A DNA stretch of 6,471 nt from Granulosicoccaceae bacterium (GTDB lineage: Bacteria; Pseudomonadota; Gammaproteobacteria; Granulosicoccales; Granulosicoccaceae): positions 1-6,471 of the forward strand of contig JALZUX010000339.1 in NCBI GenBank assembly GCA_023301405.1. Reading direction: 5' to 3'. Positions 1 to 5,851 of the stretch are shown here, in pieces. Both the position numbers and the translations under genes were made by a program. The first letter of the stretch is position 1. Each line of letters starts with the position of its first letter. The notes under the pieces were generated by a model. The model saw only the letters and a program-made list of their open reading frames with translations. It did no database searches and was not told the DNA's origin.

Positions 1-3
1 ATC

Positions 4-714
4 TTGGCCATTCAGAAGAATACTAAAACAATTGCTGTGGCGCTGGTAGCGTTGGTGATAGTCGCTGCGGTCGCGTGGTTTTTAACCAATAACAACGTGG
101 CTAAAGATACTTCAGGTGATGAAATTGCAGGCATTACAGACGGTGTACACTACCAAAGTATAAAGTCACCACTGGCACCGTCTGCAACTGACACGCCCGC
201 TGGTAAGGTGTCTGTAGTTGAGTTTTTCTGGTACGGATGCCCCCATTGCCAGTCCTTTGAGCCAGCTGTCAGGCAGTGGCTTGAAACAGCTCCAGAAGAC
301 ATAGCCTTCCGGCAATTCCCGGTGGTGTGGAATGAGGCGACGGCGCTGCATGCTGCACTTTTTTATGTAGCTGAAGATGCCGGTAATGCCGAGCAACTGC
401 ACGATAATCTGTTTGAAAAAATCATCGCTCTGCGTCCGGAGCGAAACTTGAGCAGCCAACTGGACCAATTAGCTGTTCTTTACAGTGACTACGGAATTGA
501 CGCAGAAGCAGTGAAAGATCAAGTAGAATCAGCCGAGCTTCTTGCGCGTGTCGCTGAATCAGAAAAACTTATGCGACAAGCCGAAGTCTCCTCAACACCA
601 ACACTTCTTGTAGATGGTAAGTGGGTGGTTCTGAATAACGAAGAGGTAAGTAAGGCCGGAGGCCTCTTTAGCGTGGTGGAATTTCTAGTTCAAAAAGCCC
701 GCACTGCACAGTAA
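4..714 (+). CDS. dsbA: DsbA-family thiol:disulfide oxidoreductase, membrane-anchored
   Basis: Probable periplasmic thiol oxidase that introduces disulfide bonds into exported proteins. Residues 7-27 are a hydrophobic helix after a short Lys-containing N-terminus; with no obvious cleavage site, it reads as an inner-membrane anchor rather than a cleaved signal. The thioredoxin-fold active site is FFWYGCPHC, with Cys79-Pro-His-Cys82. The helical insertion follows, and the cis-proline loop is SSTPT (Thr198-Pro199). Length (236 aa) is slightly above the usual 200-215 aa for DsbA, and the anchor accounts for the difference. The frame is open to the window edge: TTG at base 4 is the only start visible and no ribosome site can be seen, so the true start may lie upstream. 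The gene converges on the Lrp-type regulator. The family assignment is firm; the choice between DsbA and a DsbA-like paralogue is less so. Confidence 0.9.
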   Translation: MAIQKNTKTIAVALVALVIVAAVAWFLTNNNVAKDTSGDEIAGITDGVHYQSIKSPLAPSATDTPAGKVSVVEFFWYGCPHCQSFEPAVRQWLETAPEDIAFRQFPVVWNEATALHAALFYVAEDAGNAEQLHDNLFEKIIALRPERNLSSQLDQLAVLYSDYGIDAEAVKDQVESAELLARVAESEKLMRQAEVSSTPTLLVDGKWVVLNNEEVSKAGGLFSVVEFLVQKARTAQ

Positions 715-715
715 T

Positions 716-751
716 TGAGCAAGCGGTATCAAGTGTGTTGCTTATATTTTT
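716..751 (+). terminator. Possible intrinsic terminator between convergent dsbA and lrp-like gene
   Basis: AGCAA at 718-722 pairs with TTGCT at 738-742 around a 15-base loop. A G-T wobble and a T-A pair (716-717 with 743-744) extend the stem, and the T-rich run TATTTTT (745-751) follows. The stem is short and the loop long, so this is a weak call. On the opposite strand, CCGC (complement of 723-726) and GCGG (complement of 699-702) flank a small ACTG/CAGT hairpin before GCTTTTTG. The same junction could therefore also terminate the regulator transcript inside the dsbA 3' end. Confidence 0.35.
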
Positions 752-1200
752 AACGCTGTTGTTTGCTTAAGGCACTCCATTGACAAGCTGGAAGTTACGT
801 TATGCAGCTTCACCGCGGCGATAAGCTCTTTGTAAAAGCGATCAAAGTCCGACGGGCTCTGAACCTGGACTTTCAAAAGATAGTCGATGTCCCCGGTCAG
901 TCGGTGGGCTTCAAGAATTTCGGGCATGTTCACCACGGCGGCTGCAAACTTCTCTAACCAATCCGGCTCATGCTGGTCGGTTTTTACCGCGACAAAAAAA
1001 GTTTCTTCAAGGCCGATCGCTTTTGGGTTCACCAAAGCGACCTGGCGCTCGATTACCCTTGTTTTTCGTAGTTTTTGAATTCTTGACCAGACAGGGGTCT
1101 TTGACGAGCCGAGCTTCTTAGCCAACGCATCCATTGAGATAGTCGCATCCGTCTGCAATTCCCGAAGGATTTTCCGATCCAATTCGTCGAGTTTAAGCAT
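742..1200 (-). CDS. Lrp/AsnC-family transcriptional regulator
   Basis: DNA-binding regulator of the leucine-responsive/AsnC family; these proteins form dimers to octamers and respond to amino acids. Residues 4-60 form the N-terminal helix-turn-helix, beginning LDELDRKIL, with the recognition part around SSKTPVWSRIQKL (32-44). Residues about 66-145 are the RAM effector domain, with the typical LTGDIDYLLKV stretch at 101-111. Length (152 aa) is normal for the family. The ATG at 1198-1200 is preceded by a purine-rich AAAGAAC. The gene is transcribed away from the DUF2849-cysI-DUF934 cluster, and the shared 170-base spacer holds a perfect AT-rich palindrome at 1234-1246. Inference: it controls the sulfite-reduction operon and possibly itself, perhaps sensing cysteine as the DecR/YbaO branch of this family does. 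The ligand cannot be read from the sequence. Confidence 0.93.
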   Translation of the reverse strand: MLKLDELDRKILRELQTDATISMDALAKKLGSSKTPVWSRIQKLRKTRVIERQVALVNPKAIGLEETFFVAVKTDQHEPDWLEKFAAAVVNMPEILEAHRLTGDIDYLLKVQVQSPSDFDRFYKELIAAVKLHNVTSSLSMECLKQTTALKI

Positions 1201-1233
1201 TGTTCTTTTTTTCTGTGGTGGCTGAGAATAAAT

Positions 1234-1246
1234 TCATTTAAAATGA
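1234..1246. promoter_or_regulatory. Perfect 13-base AT-rich palindrome, candidate Lrp-type operator
   Basis: TCATTT-A-AAATGA is a perfect dyad around a central A, with two further matched A/T pairs at 1230-1231 and 1249-1250. It lies 34 bases upstream of the regulator's start codon. It overlaps a minus-strand TATCAT (complement of 1243-1248) that resembles a -10 box. An AT-rich palindrome in this position fits autoregulation by an Lrp-family protein, but no site has been matched to this particular regulator. Confidence 0.4.
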
Positions 1247-1295
1247 TATTTGGTGGGCACAATCGACTTATTTATGTCTGATTATTGCCATGCTA

Positions 1296-1324
1296 TTGGG
1301 ATAATGTTCTGATAGCTATACAAT
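1296..1324 (+). promoter_or_regulatory. Sigma70-type promoter of the DUF2849-cysI-DUF934 operon
   Basis: TTGGGA (1296-1301, four of six matches to TTGACA) is followed after exactly 17 bases by TACAAT (1319-1324, five of six matches to TATAAT). Transcription would start near 1331, giving a leader of about 40 bases before the ATG at 1371. An imperfect dyad, ATTAT (1281-1285) with ATAAT (1301-1305), straddles the -35 box and could be an operator. The leader is too short for a known sulfur-related riboswitch. Confidence 0.5.
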
Positions 1325-1370
1325 ATACCATCGCTCAAGCATTCGCCAGAGCCTTGAAGGAACAGAGAAA

Positions 1371-1682
1371 ATGACAGAGTTTCAAGTAATGGCCGGTAAT
1401 GATCTGCGCACTGGTCGTGTGGTTTACCTGACTGCCGATGGGCAGTGGTCCGCTGATTTTCAACAGGCACAGCAACTGAGCGATGATGCGGCGGTCGTGG
1501 CGGCCGAGCATCGGTCAGGTGTGGCGGTAGAACAGAATCTGGTGGTAGATCCTTATCTGGTAAAGGTCGCTGCAAAGAACACAGCGCCAAGCCACATAAG
1601 AGAGCGTATCCGACGCAGTGGCCCGACTTGCCTGCTAAGTCCGACTGTCAATGACGGAAATCTTCAGCAGATAGCTGGCTAG
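1371..1682 (+). CDS. DUF2849 family protein, sulfite-reductase-associated
   Basis: Small soluble protein of the DUF2849 family, which is repeatedly encoded next to the CysI-type sulfite reductase and has no established biochemical role. Recognisable pieces are GRVVYLTADGQW (15-26), VVDPYLV (58-64) and the C-terminal HIRERIRRSGPT (75-86). The last 17 residues after that motif are not ones I recognise as conserved. There is no signal peptide or membrane segment. It contains only one cysteine (Cys87), so it cannot hold an iron-sulfur cluster alone. The ATG is supported by AAGGAA at 1357-1362, eight bases upstream. The gene is first in the operon, 16 bases before cysI. Inference: an accessory or regulatory factor for sulfite reduction. 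Confidence 0.82.
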   Translation: MTEFQVMAGNDLRTGRVVYLTADGQWSADFQQAQQLSDDAAVVAAEHRSGVAVEQNLVVDPYLVKVAAKNTAPSHIRERIRRSGPTCLLSPTVNDGNLQQIAG

Positions 1683-1698
1683 TGGAAGCGTAAAGTAA

Positions 1699-3351
1699 AT
1701 GTACCAATATGACGCACACGATCAGTCAGTAGTTGAGGCCAGATCAAAAGAATTCAGAACCCAAGTGAACCGCCGTCTTGCGGGAACGCTTAGTGAAGAA
1801 GAGTTCAAGCCGCTTCGCTTAATGAATGGTCTGTATCTGCAGTTGCACGCCTACATGTTAAGAGTGGCGGTGCCTTACGGAGTGATGTCGTCCAAACAGA
1901 TGCATCAACTGGCTTTTATCGCCGATAAATTTGATCGTGGCTATGGCCATTTTACCACTCGTCAGAACATTCAATTTAATTGGCCGCAACTGGTTGAAAC
2001 ACCAGATATTCTCGATGCGTTGGCCGAAGTTCAGATGCACGCCATACAAACCAGCGGTAACTGTATTCGCAATGTCACTACTGATCCGTTTGCTGGTGTA
2101 GCGATTGATGAGTCAGTTGATCCGCGTCCTGTATGTGAGTTACTCAGGCAGTGGTCCACATTTATGCCTGAGTTTTCCTACTTACCGCGAAAATTTAAGT
2201 TCGCATTGACAGGCGCTGAAACTGACCGAGCCGCAATTAAGTTTCATGATGTTGGTATTCAATTGAAGCGTGGCGATGATGGAAAAATATTGTCAGATAT
2301 TTGGGTCGGTGGTGGACAGGGCCGCACGCCACGTATTGCACAGTTATTAAAATCAGATGTGACTGTTACAGACTTACTGCCGTACCTGGATGCATTAATG
2401 CGAGTCTACAACTTGTATGGTAATAGAGATAACAAGTACAAAGCCCGAATAAAAATCCTGCTTGCCACATTGGGGTTAGAAGAGTTTTCGGCCAAAGTTC
2501 AACAGGAATTTGAACATGCAGACCGACAGCGGTTTGAAGGGGTAGAGCAAGAGTTGGCGCGCCTTGAAGCTGCGATATTAACGCCGGTTTATAATGCTAG
2601 CGCGGCGGATGCCGGTGCCGAAGTAGCCGATGCAGAAGAGCCAGACTATAAGCGTTGGTTAAAAACAAATGTATTTGAACATCAACAGCCAGGGTACAGC
2701 ATAGCGGTTATTTCCCTAAAACCTTATGATGGGATACCCGGTGATGCAACTTCCGATCAGATGCGTTTGATGGCAAAGCTTGCTGAAGAACTGTCAGCCA
2801 GTGAATTGCGTGTCACCCATAGACAAAATATCGTGCTGCCTTACGTTGAAACTAAAAACCTTTATTTGCTATGGCAGCAGCTAAAAGCGGCTGGGTTATC
2901 AGAAGCTAATATTGATCAACCGAGTGACATCATTGCGTGCCCCGGGTTGGACTATTGCAGTCTGGCGAAGGCGCGGTCCATTCCGATAGCGCAGGAAATT
3001 TCTGCAACTATTAAGCAAACTGAACAGCGTGAAGACTTGAACGGTTTAAGCATAAACATCTCCGGATGCATCAATGCTTGTGGTCATCATCATGTGGCGG
3101 GTATTGGAATTCTAGGGCTTGAAAAGAACGGCGCAGAAACATACCAGGTGACCTTAGGCGGTCGTAATGGTTTGGATGCGGCGGTTGGAAAAGTTCTGGG
3201 GCCGGGGTTTAGTGCGGCGCAGGTGCCGGAAACGATTGATACTCTTGTAAGTACCTGGTTAGAGCATCGGGAAACCAACGAGAGCTTCTCTGATACTTAT
3301 GATCGTATAGGCAAAAAAGTATTCTCGGAGGCTGTTTATGTTGCTTCTTAA
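1699..3351 (+). CDS. cysI: Sulfite reductase hemoprotein (nitrite/sulfite reductase family)
   Basis: Cytoplasmic siroheme-[4Fe-4S] enzyme that reduces sulfite to sulfide with six electrons in assimilatory cysteine synthesis. It has the duplicated layout of the family, with ferredoxin-like half domains each followed by a siroheme-binding domain. Substrate and siroheme contacts are visible: TTRQN (Arg88), CIRNVTTDP (Arg124) and LPRKFK (Lys165, Lys167), matching Arg83, Arg153, Lys215 and Lys217 of E. coli CysI. The cluster ligands are Cys414 and Cys420 (CPGLDYC) and Cys457 and Cys461 (CINAC). Length (550 aa) is full. GGAAG at 1684-1688 supports the ATG. The same fold serves nitrite reduction; sulfite is favoured because the gene sits between DUF2849 and DUF934 genes. 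No flavoprotein CysJ is encoded here, so the electron donor is probably ferredoxin or unknown. Confidence 0.93.
   Translation: MYQYDAHDQSVVEARSKEFRTQVNRRLAGTLSEEEFKPLRLMNGLYLQLHAYMLRVAVPYGVMSSKQMHQLAFIADKFDRGYGHFTTRQNIQFNWPQLVETPDILDALAEVQMHAIQTSGNCIRNVTTDPFAGVAIDESVDPRPVCELLRQWSTFMPEFSYLPRKFKFALTGAETDRAAIKFHDVGIQLKRGDDGKILSDIWVGGGQGRTPRIAQLLKSDVTVTDLLPYLDALMRVYNLYGNRDNKYKARIKILLATLGLEEFSAKVQQEFEHADRQRFEGVEQELARLEAAILTPVYNASAADAGAEVADAEEPDYKRWLKTNVFEHQQPGYSIAVISLKPYDGIPGDATSDQMRLMAKLAEELSASELRVTHRQNIVLPYVETKNLYLLWQQLKAAGLSEANIDQPSDIIACPGLDYCSLAKARSIPIAQEISATIKQTEQREDLNGLSINISGCINACGHHHVAGIGILGLEKNGAETYQVTLGGRNGLDAAVGKVLGPGFSAAQVPETIDTLVSTWLEHRETNESFSDTYDRIGKKVFSEAVYVAS
3327..3331 (+). promoter_or_regulatory. 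Strong ribosome binding site inside cysI for the DUF934 gene
   Basis: GGAGG lies within the last codons of cysI, six bases before the ATG at 3338. It fixes the start of the DUF934 protein in an overlapping frame and indicates translational coupling to cysI. Confidence 0.75.
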
Positions 3352-3781
3352 ATCAGGTGTTGAGCCCTGTCTGATAACGCATGCTGAGCGTCAAACTCAA
3401 TTTGAGCAAGCGATAGCTTTAGAAGGTAACGCTGACCCAAGTACTTTCGAAGAGTCGGTTTTACAAGCCGCTGCACTTGAAATTAATATACCTGCATTCA
3501 GTGATGGTCGTGGCTTATCTATTGCTCGCTATCTTCGAGTGAATAGCCGGTATGAAGGAATACTTCGAGCCACGGGTAATGTAATTCCTGATCAGTTGCA
3601 GGCACTGTTTCAACTGGGATTCGATGAAGTATTAGTTGGTGATGTGAATCTTGCCAAGCATGGAGAACAGGATTGGCGTGAAGCCAATGATTGGTTTATA
3701 AAAAACCAGCCTCTGCTGCCTGCTTATCATGAGTCTGGTGGAGATCAACAGTCTATTTGGCGTGCGAGAACTGCTAGTTAA
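3338..3781 (+). CDS. DUF934 family protein, sulfite-reduction accessory
   Basis: Member of the DUF934 (COG3749-like) family, often annotated as an oxidoreductase probably involved in sulfite reduction because its genes accompany cysI; no activity is established. Family signatures are FSDGRGLSIARYLR (54-67), YEGILRATGNVIPDQL (72-87) and FQLGFDEVLV (91-100). At 147 aa it is near the usual length. It has one cysteine (Cys11) and no recognisable cofactor motif, so a redox role is not evident from the sequence. The start is fixed by the GGAGG site inside cysI; the two genes overlap by 14 bases in different frames. It appears to be the last gene of the operon. In many proteobacteria cysH follows at this point, but here a 646-base spacer follows instead. 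Confidence 0.88.
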   Translation: MLLLKSGVEPCLITHAERQTQFEQAIALEGNADPSTFEESVLQAAALEINIPAFSDGRGLSIARYLRVNSRYEGILRATGNVIPDQLQALFQLGFDEVLVGDVNLAKHGEQDWREANDWFIKNQPLLPAYHESGGDQQSIWRARTAS

Positions 3782-3800
3782 AAGCGCCGTAAAAAATGTA

Positions 3801-3923
3801 ACTATCTAGAGTGCACCTGTCGCGTCTGTTGGCGGTGTCGTTCGTGCTCAGATACCTGTGTATGTTGCGTGCGAAATCCTCCATCATCGATTAACCAGGC
3901 ACGACAGGCGCACTCTGAGTAGT
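3801..3923 (+). repeat. Long imperfect inverted repeat, candidate structured RNA or palindromic element
   Basis: Bases 3801-3828 pair with 3896-3923 over 28 positions: 22 Watson-Crick, three G-T (3805/3919, 3807/3917, 3825/3899) and three A-C mismatches (3806/3918, 3815/3909, 3823/3901). The core AGAGTGC at 3808-3814 faces GCACTCT at 3910-3916. Within the 67-base apex, TTCGTGC (3841-3847) pairs with 3869-3875 using two G-T pairs, and ATAC (3852-3855) pairs with GTAT (3860-3863). No T-run follows, so it is not a classic terminator. It starts 19 bases after the DUF934 stop. It could be a 3' UTR structure, an independent small RNA, or a REP/MITE-like element. The pairing is certain; the function is not known. 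Confidence 0.6.
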
Positions 3924-4057
3924 CAAAATGCCCTATGTTCATAGGGTAGTGAGGTGTGATTCAGAAAAACGATCTGAATAGATACAATAAATGTCGATAA
4001 TTTTTCCCTCGAAAATATAGATAAATTTAGAGATCAAGCGATCGCCTCCCTAAAATA

Positions 4058-4078
4058 ATAGTGTTGGGCAAACACTAT
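4058..4078. repeat. Perfect 8-bp hairpin
   Basis: ATAGTGTT and AACACTAT are perfectly complementary around the five-base loop GGGCA. On the minus strand the stem is followed by ATTATTTTA, but no minus-strand gene ends here. It may be a regulatory dyad or part of an untranslated leader; it has no assigned function. Confidence 0.4.
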
Positions 4079-4274
4079 ATAGATGTGTGGCGTCATTCCG
4101 GCTTGTCTGGCGCAGTTTATAAGTAAGTAGCATGGTTTCGTTTAGCTCTACTCTTTATTGTTCAATTTAGCGCCATATATTTATTCTTTAGGCTGGTTTT
4201 TGCATGTTCGGTAGCGCTTGCTGTGAAGGCGAATCCGTACTCTATAGACGCAATACTGTGTACCTTGGTTAAGT

Positions 4275-4300
4275 CATTTGCGAATAAATTTCTGCAAATG
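4275..4300. repeat. Dyad CATTTGC-N12-GCAAATG upstream of the esterase gene
   Basis: Two perfect 7-base arms are separated by 12 bases, giving a centre-to-centre distance of 19 bases. The spacing and the AT-rich centre resemble an operator for a dimeric regulator. The site lies about 130 bases before the esterase ATG. The regulator is unknown. Confidence 0.35.
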
Positions 4301-4427
4301 TGAACACTAAAAAGTTCCCCTTCTTTTCTTGGTGATTCTTCATTTTAATCGTAGATGTTACGAAGTATCACAACTTGGTTGGTGTGGGAGTGATAGCGTT
4401 GCTCCTTTAAAGTCGGGATAGTTATCG

Positions 4428-5663
4428 ATGGTCACAAATTATAAACTCAATCGCATCAGTGTGTTGGCTGGTTTGCTCTTTTTTACTTTTACGTCGAACC
4501 AAGCAATGGCTATGGGTGCGGCTATTTGTTCGCAAACTGATAGCGATCCTGATGGCGACGGCTGGGGTTGGGAAAACAATCAAACTTGTGTCGTTGATAT
4601 GCCAAATGGAACTTTGCTGGAAGAAGCTGTGACTGCGCCAATTCTGTCAACAAGCGGCATACGAGTTTGTGCTTCTTCAGCAAGTGATCTTGATCGTGAC
4701 GGGTGGGGCTGGGAGGGCGGGCAAAGCTGTCAGGTGAGTATCGCTGATTCTATCCCGGCGGCATCTGAAAGTGTGCTGTCCGCTAATGATGGTTCTATTT
4801 TATACTGTGCCGATTCGAGCAGTGATTTGGATAACGATGGGTGGGGGTGGGAAGCTGGTCGTAGTTGTAGAGTAGCTAATCCGGTCACGGGACTTACCGA
4901 CAAGGTGGTTGCTAGTGTGCAGCCGGGTGTAGTGCCATTTTGTTCTTCCAGTCACATCGATGAAAATAATGACGGTTGGGGTTGGGAGCAGAATGCGAGT
5001 TGCATTATCCAGAGCTCTTCAAGGTCTTTACAAAGAGTTCTAGCTGTTGGTGATTCGATCACTCATGGTGTGCGAGGCCAAACATCGTATCGAAAGCCTT
5101 TAAATTCGTTACTTAGTCAATCTGACTGTAGCTATGAGTTTGTAGGTTCACAAATAAGTAACTCTGGTCACGACGGGTTTATCTCTCCGCACGAAGGCTA
5201 CAGTGGCCATACTGCTGACCATTTTCTTTTTGGCCGTACAGATGGTTCTGGTGTTAATCAGGGTATCGCACAAAGTATGGCGTCTTTTGATCCTGATGTG
5301 GTGTTGCTTCATATTGGCTCTAACGACATGAGGCTTGGGCAGAATATTGACAATACCATTTCCGAGATTGATCAGATAATTTCTACAATACATCAGAGCA
5401 ATAGTTCTGCTGTTGTCTTAGTGGCGAACGTTATACCTTGGTACGCATCGGCGGTTCAAGCAGCGGTTGTTGCGTTGGGAGGCCGTATTGAGGCTTATGT
5501 TACGCAGCGATCGAACCCATTGATTCAGCTTGTTGATGTAAGATCAGGATTCGCGCCAGATATGATGATCTGGGACGGAGTGCACCCGAATGAAGTTGGT
5601 GAAGCACACATCGCAGATGCTTTTTTCGACATTTACCAACGGTCTGGGCTATGTACTATCTGA
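4428..5663 (+). CDS. Secreted SGNH-hydrolase esterase, CE3-like, with four Cys-bounded N-terminal modules
   Basis: Probably an exported carbohydrate esterase removing acyl (acetyl) groups from a polysaccharide. Residues 1-28 are a signal peptide with likely cleavage at AMA|MG. Residues 34-192 hold four modules, each with exact C-x19-C spacing. From 203 an SGNH domain follows: GDSITHG with nucleophile Ser210, YRKPL (221-225), FVGSQ (238-242), EGYSGHT (oxyanion Gly260), IGSND (oxyanion Asn299) and DGVHPN with catalytic Asp383 and His386. The blocks YR-PL, VGSQ, HEGYSG and LLHIGSND are those of carbohydrate esterase family 3. The mature chain has ten cysteines: eight in the modules, plus Cys234 and Cys409 as a likely fifth pair. 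GGGA at 4415-4418 is a modest ribosome site. The gene stands alone between spacers. The acetylxylan-esterase assignment is inference. Confidence 0.87.
   Translation: MVTNYKLNRISVLAGLLFFTFTSNQAMAMGAAICSQTDSDPDGDGWGWENNQTCVVDMPNGTLLEEAVTAPILSTSGIRVCASSASDLDRDGWGWEGGQSCQVSIADSIPAASESVLSANDGSILYCADSSSDLDNDGWGWEAGRSCRVANPVTGLTDKVVASVQPGVVPFCSSSHIDENNDGWGWEQNASCIIQSSSRSLQRVLAVGDSITHGVRGQTSYRKPLNSLLSQSDCSYEFVGSQISNSGHDGFISPHEGYSGHTADHFLFGRTDGSGVNQGIAQSMASFDPDVVLLHIGSNDMRLGQNIDNTISEIDQIISTIHQSNSSAVVLVANVIPWYASAVQAAVVALGGRIEAYVTQRSNPLIQLVDVRSGFAPDMMIWDGVHPNEVGEAHIADAFFDIYQRSGLCTI
4527..5003 (+). repeat. Four tandem C-x19-C, D-x-[DN]-x-DGWGWE modules in the esterase
   Basis: Modules lie at residues 34-54, 81-101, 127-147 and 172-192 (bases 4527-4589, 4668-4730, 4806-4868 and 4941-5003), with periods of 47, 46 and 45 residues. 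Each shows Asp at +6, Asp/Asn at +8, Asp at +10, then GWGWE and a closing Cys at +20. The acidic loop resembles a D-x-D-x-DG calcium site, and the paired tryptophans could stack on sugars. Synonymous codons differ between copies, for instance for DGWGWE, so the duplication is not recent. I do not recall a formal family name; substrate attachment or carbohydrate binding is inference. Confidence 0.8.
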
Positions 5664-5698
5664 TTAGTGAGGTCTGAAAAGAAACGCGTAGCTAGCTA

Positions 5699-5770
5699 GT
5701 GCCCGTCCAGAAAGAGCGTGTAGCGAGGTTGTCTCAAGTGCGTGAGATTTTTCCTGCTACATGTGGGCGT
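5699..5770 (+). terminator. Nested hairpin with T-run downstream of the esterase gene
   Basis: The inner stem TCTCA (5732-5736)/TGAGA (5743-5747) has a six-base loop and is followed directly by TTTTT (5748-5752), a plausible weak intrinsic terminator 85 bases after the esterase stop. It is enclosed by TGTAGC plus AGG (5719-5728, one bulged G) pairing with CCTGCTACA (5753-5761), and by GCCC (5701-5704) with GGGC (5765-5768), extended by wobble pairs. The enclosing stems go beyond what a simple terminator needs. Confidence 0.4.
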
Positions 5771-5851
5771 TTAGCTGATCTTAGGTATCTGCATGTAGTC
5801 GATAAAAGGTAGCGTGCCTGAATGTGCTGCAGTAGGCGACTTGTTTCCAGG

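Larger units (their letters stand above)
3782..4427. other. 646-base intergenic region without a convincing gene
   Basis: No reading frame with a ribosome site and reasonable length is present on either strand, and no tRNA or rRNA is recognisable. The first 140 bases hold a long inverted repeat (listed separately) and a tight hairpin, CCCTATG/CATAGGG (3931-3946, two-base gap). After these come ATTCAGA (3959-3965)/TCTGAAT (3973-3979), ATAGTGTT (4058-4065)/AACACTAT (4071-4078), and CATTTGC (4275-4281)/GCAAATG (4294-4300). From about 4300 to 4350 the strand is pyrimidine-rich. GGAGT/GCTCC (4387-4391, 4401-4405) forms a small leader hairpin before the esterase gene. The esterase promoter must lie here, but I cannot pick a good -35/-10 pair. 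Confidence 0.6.

Noticed and set aside
166..468. Minus-strand 100-aa open frame inside dsbA
   Set aside because: It lies wholly opposite a well-supported DsbA coding region and its translation resembles no protein family.
1325..1370. Sulfur-responsive riboswitch in the cysI operon leader
   Set aside because: The leader predicted from the promoter is only about 40 bases and shows no SAM- or SAH-type helices.
1282..1590. Minus-strand 102-aa open frame over the DUF2849 gene and its promoter
   Set aside because: Proline/histidine-rich shadow translation, opposite a conserved gene and its upstream region, with no family signature.
3801..3923. Integron attC site or CRISPR-like array
   Set aside because: The arms lack the GTTRRRY/RYYYAAC core sites expected of attC, and there is one inverted pair, not a series of direct repeats.
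3928..3981. 17-codon frame starting at the ATG before CCCTATG
   Set aside because: It has no ribosome site and its start is within a tight hairpin region; there is nothing to support translation.
4038..4045. GCGATCGC octamer, identical to the cyanobacterial HIP1 palindrome
   Set aside because: I noticed only this copy and the genes are not cyanobacterial, so chance is the simplest explanation.
4204..4272. 22-codon plus-strand frame (MFGSACCEGE...) in the large spacer
   Set aside because: It has no ribosome binding site and no recognisable family; a frame this short is expected by chance.
5148..5393. Minus-strand 81-aa open frame inside the esterase
   Set aside because: It sits opposite the catalytic SGNH blocks and has no recognisable motif.
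5689..5698. TAGCTAGCTA palindrome
   Set aside because: A short simple repeat of TAGC with no second copy and no promoter or terminator context.
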